Below, piece after piece: positions 1-6,158 of a DNA stretch of 10,038 bases. Position numbers and translations under genes: made by a program. Under the pieces are notes generated by a model, which was given only the letters and a program-made list of their open reading frames with translations, searched no databases and was not told the origin of the DNA. The stretch is taken from positions 1 through 10,038 of the forward strand of contig CAJKZK010000065.1 in the NCBI GenBank assembly GCA_905204225.1. Direction: 5' to 3'. Every line of letters starts with the position of its first letter. Positions within the stretch are counted from its first letter, which is position 1. Origin of the DNA: an uncultured Bacillota bacterium. GTDB taxonomy: Bacteria > Bacillota_I > Bacilli_A > RFN20 > CAG-449.

Positions 1-25
1 TTCCTAAATTTAAAAAGTTTGCCAT
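1..25 (-). CDS. 5' end of an unidentified protein-coding gene (partial)
   Basis: Read on the minus strand, an ATG at 25-23 opens a frame of eight codons (MANFLNLG) that runs off the left edge. Two signals support it. A GAGG ribosome-binding motif lies at 35-32, six bases before the ATG. A TGC-TATACT extended -10 element lies at 56-48, a suitable distance upstream. Eight residues are too few to identify a product, so no function is proposed. The gene would be transcribed divergently from the U32-family gene that starts at 151. The call rests on start signals rather than coding content, so it is tentative. Confidence 0.45.
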
Positions 26-47
26 ATTATACCTCGCTTTCAATTAA

Positions 48-76
48 AGTATAGCATGAAAAAGATTGTTTATTAA
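48..76 (-). promoter_or_regulatory. Putative extended -10 promoter for the left-edge gene
   Basis: On the minus strand, TATACT (53-48) is preceded by TGC, giving an extended -10. A weak -35-like TTAATA (76-71) lies 17 bp upstream. Transcription would start near 41 and give a very short leader before the GAGG motif at 35-32. The -35 region overlaps the inverted repeat at 74-92. Confidence 0.4.
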
Positions 77-92
77 ATTATTAAATAATTTA
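74..92. repeat. Perfect 9-bp inverted repeat, possible operator
   Basis: TAAATTATT (74-82) and AATAATTTA (84-92) are exact reverse complements around one central base. The repeat lies between two divergent starts and overlaps the possible -35 regions of both, which is where a repressor could act. It is made only of A and T, and such palindromes arise often by chance at this base composition, so a regulatory role is speculative. Confidence 0.25.
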
Positions 93-119
93 TCAAAAAA
101 ATTTTGTTATTTATTTAAT
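90..119 (+). promoter_or_regulatory. Weak putative promoter for the U32/kinase pair
   Basis: TTTAAT (114-119) matches the -10 consensus at five of six positions. A -35-like TTATCA (90-95) lies 18 bp upstream. Transcription would begin near 126, ahead of the AGGTGAT ribosome-binding site at 141-147. An alternative TTGTTA (104-109) has only a poor -10 partner (TAATCT, 127-132). In DNA this AT-rich the choice cannot be settled by eye. Confidence 0.3.
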
Positions 120-150
120 ATTGAAGTAATCTATATAGGTAGGTGATTTT

Positions 151-2406
151 ATGGAATTATTAAGCCCAAGTGGTAATTATTCTTCTGCATTAAGTGCTTT
201 TAATGCTGGAAGTGATGCAATATATATAGGTGGTAAAGCTTTTTCTGCTAGAATGAATGCGGAAAATTTTTCTGATGAAGAAATGATTAAGATTATTAAT
301 TATGCTCATTTATTAAATAAAAAAGTTTTTGTTACAATGAATATTTTACTTTATCAAGATGAATTTTTTAAAGCTGTTGAATATGCCGAATTTTTATATA
401 AACATAATGTAGATGGTTTAATTATTCAAGATATTGGTTTTGCTTATTATTTACACAAAGTTTATCCAGAATTAGTTTTACATGCTTCTACTCAAATTAA
501 TTGCCATAATTTAGCTCAAGCAAAAGCATTAAAAAAGATTGGTTTTAAAAGAGTTGTTTTAGCTAGAGAAGCTGATATATCTTTAGTAAAAAAGATAAAA
601 GAAATTGGTTTAGAAGTTGAAGTATTTATTCATGGAGCGTTATGTGTTTGTTATTCAGGAAATTGTTTAATGTCTTCATTTATTGGCTCAAGAAGTGGTA
701 ATAGAGGAAGATGTGCTCAACCTTGTAGATTAAAATATACTTTATGTAAAGATAATGATGAAATAGTAGAAAATTACGCTATTTCAACTAAAGATTTAAA
801 TACTTTATCATTAGTTAATGAATATATAAAAAATGGTGTAGATTCACTTAAAATTGAAGGTAGATTAAAACAAAATGAATATGTTTATTTAGTAACATCT
901 ATTTATAGAAACGCTATAGATAAAGCTTATCTTAATCAAATAAATAATTCTTTAAAACATGATAATTTAGAATTACAACAAATGTTTTCTCGCTTATTTA
1001 CTAATGGATATATATTTTCTAGTTCTCCTTTTGAAGTATTAAATCAAAATTCTTCTTCTCATCAAGGAGAAGTAATTGGAATAGTTAAAACTATTAAAAA
1101 TGATTCTATTAGTATTTTATTGTCTAAAGATGTACATCGTTTAGATGGAATTAGATTTTTAGATAAATATCAATATGGTAGAACTATTCAAAAAATGTTT
1201 GTTGATTCTAAAGATGTCGATATTGCGTATAAAAATCAAATCATAGTTATTAAACATTTTATTGGTAAAGTAGAAAATAACGCTAAAGTGATTAGAACTT
1301 CATCATATTTACAATTAAATAACATAGCTAAATTAAGTGAAATTAATAAAAAATTAGATATTAATGGTAAAATTTATGCCTATAAAAATAAACCTTTAAT
1401 GTTTGAAATAAATGGTATAAAAAAAGTAAAATCAAGTTCTATTATTGTTGAAAAAGCATTAAATAAACCTACTTCTAAAGAAAGAATAATTGAACAATTT
1501 TCTAAAACTGATCAATATCCTTTAAATTTTAAACATATTGATTTTTATGGTGATGAAGATATATTTATTCCTATAAGTGAAATAAATAAATTAAGAAACG
1601 AAGTTTTATTAAAATATGGTCAAATAATTAATAAAGAAAAAGATATTATTAAAAATGAATATAAATTTGATATTGATTTAGAATATAATGAAAATATTAA
1701 ATTAAATGCAATATGTTTAAATTCTAAACAAAGTAATGTATGTAAAGAAAAAAATATTAATGTTTTTAGTAAAGAAAATAATAATTTAGAAAATAGAATT
1801 AATTTTTCTTTAGAAAATTCTTTAAATAATAAATTAGTACATTTCTTTATTGAAGGTAATTCATTAATTGCATCACCATATTGTAATATTACTAATTCTT
1901 ATTCTTTAGATGCTTTTTATGCATTTGGTTATAAAGAATGCATATTATCTAGTGAATTAGATGTTAATTCTATTAAAGAAATAATTAATGATTATTTTAT
2001 TAGACATCATAAATACCCTAATGTGGGATTATATGTTTATGGTAGATATGATGTAATGATTATGAAATCATGTCCAATTGGAACTTATTATCATAATAAA
2101 AATATTCATTGTAATAGATGCCATATTAATCAATATTATTTAAAAGATAGAATTGGAGAAATGTTTCCTCTTATAGGTGATGAAAATTGTAATACAAGAA
2201 TATTAGATTCTCAAATATTATATTTATTGGACCATGAAAAAGAATTAATTAATTTACATGTAAATAATTTTTATTTAAATTTTACTTTAGAAAATGATTT
2301 AGAAATTAATAAAATTATTAATAATGCATTTAATAATTTAGATAAAAAAGATTCTTTATTTAATAAAGATTATTCTTCTAGACATTATTTTTCGAGGGCT
2401 TTATAA
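151..2406 (+). CDS. U32-family protein, RlhA/TrhP-like RNA hydroxylation enzyme
   Basis: This 751-residue protein begins with the typical U32 start (MELLSPSGN, then AGSDAIYIGG). It carries the exact U32 signature E157-x-F-x2-G-A-L-C165-x4-G-x-C172-x-M-S175. C188 and C192 complete an N-terminal cysteine cluster that probably binds an iron-sulfur centre. Residues about 380-495 resemble the DUF3656 middle domain of long U32 proteins. A second cysteine group (C641, C654, C657, C680) lies in the conserved C-terminal segment with KDRxGExFPLxxDENC. Although labelled peptidases, characterised relatives (E. coli RlhA, TrhP; Bacillus TrhP1/P2) act in 5-hydroxylation of 23S rRNA cytidine or wobble-uridine of tRNA. 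The two-domain length suits RlhA better (about 650 residues in E. coli), but the exact substrate is inferred. The start is set by AGGTGAT at 141-147. A putative RNA kinase gene follows after one base. The central part is rich in Asn, Lys and Ile. Confidence 0.88.
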   Translation: MELLSPSGNYSSALSAFNAGSDAIYIGGKAFSARMNAENFSDEEMIKIINYAHLLNKKVFVTMNILLYQDEFFKAVEYAEFLYKHNVDGLIIQDIGFAYYLHKVYPELVLHASTQINCHNLAQAKALKKIGFKRVVLAREADISLVKKIKEIGLEVEVFIHGALCVCYSGNCLMSSFIGSRSGNRGRCAQPCRLKYTLCKDNDEIVENYAISTKDLNTLSLVNEYIKNGVDSLKIEGRLKQNEYVYLVTSIYRNAIDKAYLNQINNSLKHDNLELQQMFSRLFTNGYIFSSSPFEVLNQNSSSHQGEVIGIVKTIKNDSISILLSKDVHRLDGIRFLDKYQYGRTIQKMFVDSKDVDIAYKNQIIVIKHFIGKVENNAKVIRTSSYLQLNNIAKLSEINKKLDINGKIYAYKNKPLMFEINGIKKVKSSSIIVEKALNKPTSKERIIEQFSKTDQYPLNFKHIDFYGDEDIFIPISEINKLRNEVLLKYGQIINKEKDIIKNEYKFDIDLEYNENIKLNAICLNSKQSNVCKEKNINVFSKENNNLENRINFSLENSLNNKLVHFFIEGNSLIASPYCNITNSYSLDAFYAFGYKECILSSELDVNSIKEIINDYFIRHHKYPNVGLYVYGRYDVMIMKSCPIGTYYHNKNIHCNRCHINQYYLKDRIGEMFPLIGDENCNTRILDSQILYLLDHEKELINLHVNNFYLNFTLENDLEINKIINNAFNNLDKKDSLFNKDYSSRHYFSRAL

Positions 2407-2407
2407 A

Positions 2408-2860
2408 ATGGAAAAAATATATTTTTTATGTGGAATACAAGGCTCAGGGAAATCAACTTTTGCTAAAAACCATTATCAACAATATAATGCAGATATTATT
2501 TCTACTGATCAAATAAGAAAAGAAAATAAAATAGAAGAAAAAGATGTGTTTCCAACTGCTTTCAAATTAATCGTAAATTCTATTAATAAGGGAAATAATG
2601 TAATATTTGACGCGACAAATATTGATAAAAAATCTCGTAAAATGAATATGGATTCAATTAAAAATTTATTAACTCAAGATGTTGAATTTATTTGCATTTG
2701 CTTAATAACTAATAAAGAAATATGTAAACAAAGAGTAGAAAAAAGAAATAAATTAAATAATGAAATATATCTTCCTTTAGAAGTAATAGATAAATATGAA
2801 ACATTATATCAAGAACCAACTTTAGAAGAAGGATTTAATGAAATTATATTTGTAAAATAA
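2408..2860 (+). CDS. Small P-loop kinase, polynucleotide-kinase-like (AAA_33 type)
   Basis: This 150-residue cytosolic protein is a compact NTP-dependent kinase. Visible elements are the Walker A loop G9-x-x-G-S-G-K15-S-T17, a D34-x-x-R37 pair (STDQIR) as in T4-polynucleotide-kinase-type enzymes, the family motif DATN at 68-71 followed by R77, arginine-rich lid residues R109 and R113, and a C-terminal EPTLEEGFNEI segment typical of AAA_33 proteins. The family phosphorylates nucleic-acid 5'-OH ends or small molecules; the substrate here is unknown. The start lies one base after the upstream TAA. Its ribosome-binding motif GAGGG (2394-2398) sits inside the last codons of the U32 gene, so the two are almost certainly co-transcribed and may be translationally coupled. 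The length is normal for single-domain members. An RNA substrate is suggested only by the neighbour. Confidence 0.82.
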   Translation: MEKIYFLCGIQGSGKSTFAKNHYQQYNADIISTDQIRKENKIEEKDVFPTAFKLIVNSINKGNNVIFDATNIDKKSRKMNMDSIKNLLTQDVEFICICLITNKEICKQRVEKRNKLNNEIYLPLEVIDKYETLYQEPTLEEGFNEIIFVK

Positions 2861-2874
2861 AAAAACATAAATAA

Positions 2875-2900
2875 AAGAGCTCATTATTTAATGAACTCTT
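2875..2900. terminator. Hairpin between convergent genes, bidirectional terminator
   Basis: AAGAG(C)TCATTA and TAATGA(A)CTCTT form an 11-bp stem with one internal C/A mismatch and a very tight centre. Read on the minus strand it is followed by a long T-rich run (TTTTATTTATGTTTTTTT), making it a convincing intrinsic terminator for ackA. On the plus strand the trailing sequence is less T-rich (CTTCTTAATGG), so termination of the kinase transcript there is less certain. Confidence 0.65.
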
Positions 2901-2925
2901 CTTAATGGTTGTTTATTATTTAAAA

Positions 2926-4110
2926 TTATTTAATATCTAATAATCTAACAATATCTCTAGCAATCATTACTTCTTCATCAGTAGGAATAATGACAACTTT
3001 GATTTTTGATTCTGGTGCGCTTATAACGCCTTCTTTACCATTTAAATCATGATTTAATTTATCGTCAATAACAACACCAAATGCTTCTTTTAAATTTTCA
3101 CAAACATTTTTTCTAACCATTGGTGAGTTTTCTCCTACACCTGCAGAGAAGACAATTAAATCACAACCACCTAATCTTACATAATATTGACCAATGTAAT
3201 CAGCAATTCTTCTAGCGTACATTTTATAAGCTAAAGTTGCTTTTTCATCACCTTGAGCAATTAATGCTTCAACATCTCTAGTATCTGATTTTCCACATAT
3301 TCCAAGTAAACCAGATTGTTTATTGAATTCTTGATAAATTTCTTCACATGATTTACCAGTATTTGTTACTAAATAATTCATAACTGAAGCGTCAATGTCA
3401 CCAGTTCTTGTAGCCATCATAATACCTGCTAAAGGTGTTAAACCCATTGAGGTAGAAACACATTTACAATTTTTACTAGCACATAAAGAAGCACCTGAAC
3501 CAATGTGACATGTAATTACTTTATTACCAGTTGTATATTTTTTTGCTTCTTGAGCTAAATATTTATGAGATGTACCATGGGCACCATATTTTCTTACCAT
3601 ATACTTTTCATAATATTCATATTTACATGCATACATATAATCTTCAGGTAACATTGTTTGATGATATGCTGTATCGAAAACTGCAACTGATTTTACATTA
3701 GGTAAAATATGTTTAAATGCTTCAAAACCAATTAAGTGAGCTTTGTTATGTAATGGAGCAAGTGGAATTAATGATTCAATTAATTTTTCTGTTTCATCAT
3801 CAAATATATGGGAATCATTGAAATAATGACCACCTTGAACAACTCTATGACCAACACCTTTGATTTCATCTAATGATTCTACACAATGATGTTCAAGTAA
3901 AGAATCAACTAAATATTGAACTGCTACTTTGTGATCTGGAAGATATACTTGCTTTTCAAATTTTTCTCCATTCATTTTGAAAACAAAATTTCCCATTTCT
4001 AATCCGATTCTTTCAAGTAAGCCAGAACAAATTACTTTTTCTTGTGGCATCTCAAATAATTTAAATTTTAATGAGGATGAACCTGCATTTACTGCGATAA
4101 CTTTTGACAT
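2926..4110 (-). CDS. ackA: Acetate kinase
   Basis: This enzyme converts acetyl-phosphate and ADP to acetate and ATP, the substrate-level phosphorylation step of acetate fermentation, in the cytosol. At 394 residues it has the normal length of the ASKHA-fold family. Visible motifs are VIAVNAGSSSLKFKLF at the N-terminus (N8 and serines for phosphate binding), GHRVVQGG with R89, catalytic D146 in FDTAYHQ, HGTSH around H178, HIGSGAS (202-208), the TPLAGIMMATRTGDID block with R235, FSAGVGEN (321-328) and the C-terminal DEE (378-380). The start is supported by AGGAGA at 4127-4122, eleven bases upstream, and by the promoter at 4165-4137. No phosphotransacetylase gene lies nearby. It is divergent from the glycogen operon across a region with cre-like sites; in Bacillus subtilis ackA is activated by CcpA through an upstream cre. 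Confidence 0.97.
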   Translation of the reverse strand: MSKVIAVNAGSSSLKFKLFEMPQEKVICSGLLERIGLEMGNFVFKMNGEKFEKQVYLPDHKVAVQYLVDSLLEHHCVESLDEIKGVGHRVVQGGHYFNDSHIFDDETEKLIESLIPLAPLHNKAHLIGFEAFKHILPNVKSVAVFDTAYHQTMLPEDYMYACKYEYYEKYMVRKYGAHGTSHKYLAQEAKKYTTGNKVITCHIGSGASLCASKNCKCVSTSMGLTPLAGIMMATRTGDIDASVMNYLVTNTGKSCEEIYQEFNKQSGLLGICGKSDTRDVEALIAQGDEKATLAYKMYARRIADYIGQYYVRLGGCDLIVFSAGVGENSPMVRKNVCENLKEAFGVVIDDKLNHDLNGKEGVISAPESKIKVVIIPTDEEVMIARDIVRLLDIK

Positions 4111-4136
4111 AATTATTATTTTCTCCTATCAAAGCT

Positions 4137-4165
4137 ATTTTAAAACTCATGACAATTTTTTTCAA
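4137..4165 (-). promoter_or_regulatory. ackA promoter
   Basis: On the minus strand, TTGAAA (4165-4160) and TAAAAT (4142-4137) are separated by exactly 17 bp, a near-consensus housekeeping promoter. Transcription would start near 4130, giving a leader of about 20 bases that begins just before the AGGAGA ribosome-binding site. Confidence 0.7.
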
Positions 4166-4194
4166 TTGCATTTATGTTATTTGTAATTTTAGCT

Positions 4195-4210
4195 TTTAAA
4201 ACGGTTTCAT
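4195..4210. promoter_or_regulatory. cre-like site 1 (CcpA-type operator)
   Basis: The 16-mer TTTAAAACGGTTTCAT matches the Gram-positive catabolite-responsive consensus WTGNAARCGNWWWCAW at every defined position except one (T for G at the third base), including the central CG. It lies about 72 bp upstream of the predicted ackA start point and about 86 bp upstream of the glgB one. CcpA or another LacI-family regulator is the expected ligand. No regulator gene is visible here. Confidence 0.6.
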
Positions 4211-4225
4211 AAATAAAATTTATGA
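4207..4225. repeat. Perfect 8-bp inverted repeat overlapping cre-like site 1
   Basis: TCATAAAT (4207-4214) and ATTTATGA (4218-4225) are exact reverse complements around AAA. The left arm shares TCAT with the end of the cre-like site at 4195-4210, so two proteins could compete there. It may be an operator of unknown regulator or a chance palindrome in AT-rich DNA. Confidence 0.35.
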
Positions 4226-4236
4226 TATTAGCATAT

Positions 4237-4252
4237 ATGAAAATGATTACAG
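4237..4252. promoter_or_regulatory. cre-like site 2 (weaker match)
   Basis: ATGAAAATGATTACAG matches the cre consensus WTGNAARCGNWWWCAW except for T in place of the central C and G at the final W position. Its centre lies 42 bp, four helical turns, from that of cre-like site 1, and it abuts the -35 box of the glgB promoter (4254-4259). The spacing suggests co-operative binding on one DNA face. The changed central base lowers confidence. Confidence 0.38.
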
Positions 4253-4253
4253 T

Positions 4254-4281
4254 TTGCAATTTTTATAAAATTGTGTAAAAT
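4254..4281 (+). promoter_or_regulatory. Promoter of the glgB-glgP-NYN operon
   Basis: TTGCAA (4254-4259) and TAAAAT (4276-4281) are separated by 16 bp. Transcription would begin near 4288, consistent with translation starting at 4317 rather than at the upstream in-frame ATG codons at 4287 and 4290. A perfect 7-bp inverted repeat (CAATTTT at 4257-4263, AAAATTG at 4267-4273) fills the spacer and could be an operator. Confidence 0.6.
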
Positions 4282-4304
4282 AGAAATTGATGTACTTGCA
4301 TCAT

Positions 4305-4313
4305 AAGGAGAAG
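4305..4313 (+). promoter_or_regulatory. Ribosome-binding site that fixes the glgB start at 4317
   Basis: AAGGAGAAG is a strong Shine-Dalgarno sequence; its AAGGAG core ends six bases before the ATG at 4317. The in-frame ATG codons at 4287 and 4290 have no such site and lie at or next to the predicted transcription start. Confidence 0.85.
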
Positions 4314-4316
4314 ACT

Positions 4317-6155
4317 ATGGCTTTTGGTTTACTTTATGACTTCTTGATGGGACAAACTATCGAAGCATATAAATATTTTGGAGCGCATTTTGTAAAACAA
4401 GATGGTCAAGAAGGTGTGGTTTTTAGAGTTTATGCACCTTTAGCAAAAGAAATATCAGTCATTGGTGAATTTAATTCTTGGGATCCTAGAAATCATCGTA
4501 TGAATAAAATTGATGAATCTGGAGTCTTTGAAATTTTTATTCCTAATGTTAAAAATTATCAAACTTATAAATATCACATTTTAAATGCTTTAGGACAATA
4601 TGTTGATAAACAAGATCCTTTTGGATATTTTTCTGAAATGAGAAATGGAAGTTGTTCTAAACTTTTTGATATTGATGGATTTATTTGGCATGATAAGAAA
4701 TATATGTCAAAAAGAGATAGAAATTTTGATAGACCAATGTCTATTTATGAAGTACATATTGGTTCATGGCTTGGTAGAGATGGAGATAGATTTTTATCTT
4801 ATGAAGAAGTAGCAGATAAATTGATTGAATATGTTATTGAACATGGATACACTCATATTGAGGTTATGCCTATTACTCAATATCCTTTTGATGGTTCATG
4901 GGGTTATCAAGCAACTGGCTTTTATTCAGTCGATTCTCGATATGGAAATCCATTCCAATTAATGTCATTTATAGATAGATGTCATAAAGCTGGAATTGGA
5001 GTAATTCTTGATTATGTTGTAGTTCATTTTGCAACAGATGATTTTGCTTTAGAAAGATTTGATGGTTCCACTTTATATGAATATAATGGAGAAAATGAAT
5101 ATTCTCAATGGGGTAGTAAATTATTTGATTTAAGTAAAGATCCTGTAAGATCATTTTTAATGTCAGGTATTGATTATTTTATTTCTTATTTCCATTTTGA
5201 TGGAGTAAGATTAGATGCAATAAGTAATGTTATTTATTGGCATGGTGATTGCTCAAGAGGTGAAAATACTGGTGCGATTGAATTTATTAAAAGATTAACT
5301 GGTAAAATCCATATTAAGCATCCTGATGTAATGTTAATAGCAGAAGATTCTTCAGCATATCAAGGTGTTACAAAGCCTCTTGAATATGGTGGTTTAGGTT
5401 TTGATTATAAATGGGATTTAGGTTGGATGAATGATACATTAAAATATTATGAAAAAGATCCAATTTATAGAAAATATCATCATAATGGAATAACTTTCTC
5501 AATGGCTTATTTCTATTCTGAAAATTTCTTATTACCACTTTCTCATGATGAAGTTGTACATGGCAAAGGTACAATCATTAATAAGATGTGGGGAAATTAT
5601 GAACAAAAATTTGCTCAATTAAGAAATTTATACACATATATGTGGTCTCACCCAGGTAAAAAATTAAATTTTATGGGTAATGAACTTGCTTCTTTTGATG
5701 AATGGTCAGAAGAAAAATCTTTACCATGGAATTTATTATCTTATCCTAAACATGATTCCATTTTAAGAATGGTTAGAGATTTGAATTTAATTTATAAATC
5801 AGAAAAAGCAATGTATATGGAAGAATATAATCCTGCTCATTTCCAATGGTTAATGGCAGATAATACTGCTCAATCTATATTTGCTTTTAGAAGAACTTAT
5901 GGTGATGAAACATTAGTATTTATTTTCAACATGACCCCTAATTATTATGAATATATTAATATTGGTGTGCCATTTGAAGGTGAATATGTTGAAATATTTA
6001 ATTCAGATAAAGATGTTTATAGTGGATATAACCAATATAATGGTTTACCATTAAAAACAATGAATATGTCTTGGTGGAATCAACCTCAAACAATTTGTAT
6101 TAAATTAGCTTCTTTTGGAGCCTTAATTTTAAAACATAAAAAAGCAAAGGAGTAG
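4317..6155 (+). CDS. glgB: 1,4-alpha-glucan (glycogen) branching enzyme
   Basis: GlgB cuts an alpha-1,4-glucan chain and rejoins it through an alpha-1,6 link, making glycogen branches in the cytosol. With the start at 4317 it has 612 residues, like short Gram-positive forms such as the 627-residue B. subtilis enzyme, and lacks the extra N-terminal module of E. coli GlgB. A CBM48-type domain (about 25-120, with GEFNSWD) precedes the GH13 barrel. The four GH13 regions are present: DYVVVHF (232-238, H237), GVRLDA with nucleophile D300, IAEDSSAY with acid/base E343, and LSHDEVVHGKG with D411. A beta-sandwich tail ends the protein. Region I is slightly unusual, with Tyr-Val-Val-Val where Trp-Val-Pro-Gly/Ala is common. 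It is first in the operon; glgP starts three bases after its TAG stop. An in-frame extension to 4287 is possible but has no ribosome-binding site. Confidence 0.95.
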   Translation: MAFGLLYDFLMGQTIEAYKYFGAHFVKQDGQEGVVFRVYAPLAKEISVIGEFNSWDPRNHRMNKIDESGVFEIFIPNVKNYQTYKYHILNALGQYVDKQDPFGYFSEMRNGSCSKLFDIDGFIWHDKKYMSKRDRNFDRPMSIYEVHIGSWLGRDGDRFLSYEEVADKLIEYVIEHGYTHIEVMPITQYPFDGSWGYQATGFYSVDSRYGNPFQLMSFIDRCHKAGIGVILDYVVVHFATDDFALERFDGSTLYEYNGENEYSQWGSKLFDLSKDPVRSFLMSGIDYFISYFHFDGVRLDAISNVIYWHGDCSRGENTGAIEFIKRLTGKIHIKHPDVMLIAEDSSAYQGVTKPLEYGGLGFDYKWDLGWMNDTLKYYEKDPIYRKYHHNGITFSMAYFYSENFLLPLSHDEVVHGKGTIINKMWGNYEQKFAQLRNLYTYMWSHPGKKLNFMGNELASFDEWSEEKSLPWNLLSYPKHDSILRMVRDLNLIYKSEKAMYMEEYNPAHFQWLMADNTAQSIFAFRRTYGDETLVFIFNMTPNYYEYINIGVPFEGEYVEIFNSDKDVYSGYNQYNGLPLKTMNMSWWNQPQTICIKLASFGALILKHKKAKE

Positions 6156-6158
6156 AAT

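Noticed and set aside
3977..4186. Plus-strand frame of 69 codons antisense to the ackA start
   Set aside because: It overlaps the well-supported ackA coding start and promoter on the other strand, lacks a ribosome-binding site, and shows no protein-like motif.
4287..4316. Ten-residue N-terminal extension of GlgB from the ATG at 4287
   Set aside because: The start lies at the predicted transcription start and lacks a ribosome-binding site, whereas 4317 has a strong AAGGAG at ideal distance.
4969..5154. Minus-strand frame of 61 codons within glgB
   Set aside because: It is antisense to conserved GH13 sequence, rich in His, Gln, Leu and Tyr as expected of a reversed AT-rich gene, and has no start signals.
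5368..5574. Minus-strand frame of 68 codons within glgB
   Set aside because: Same reasoning: it mirrors conserved glgB catalytic sequence and has no independent support.
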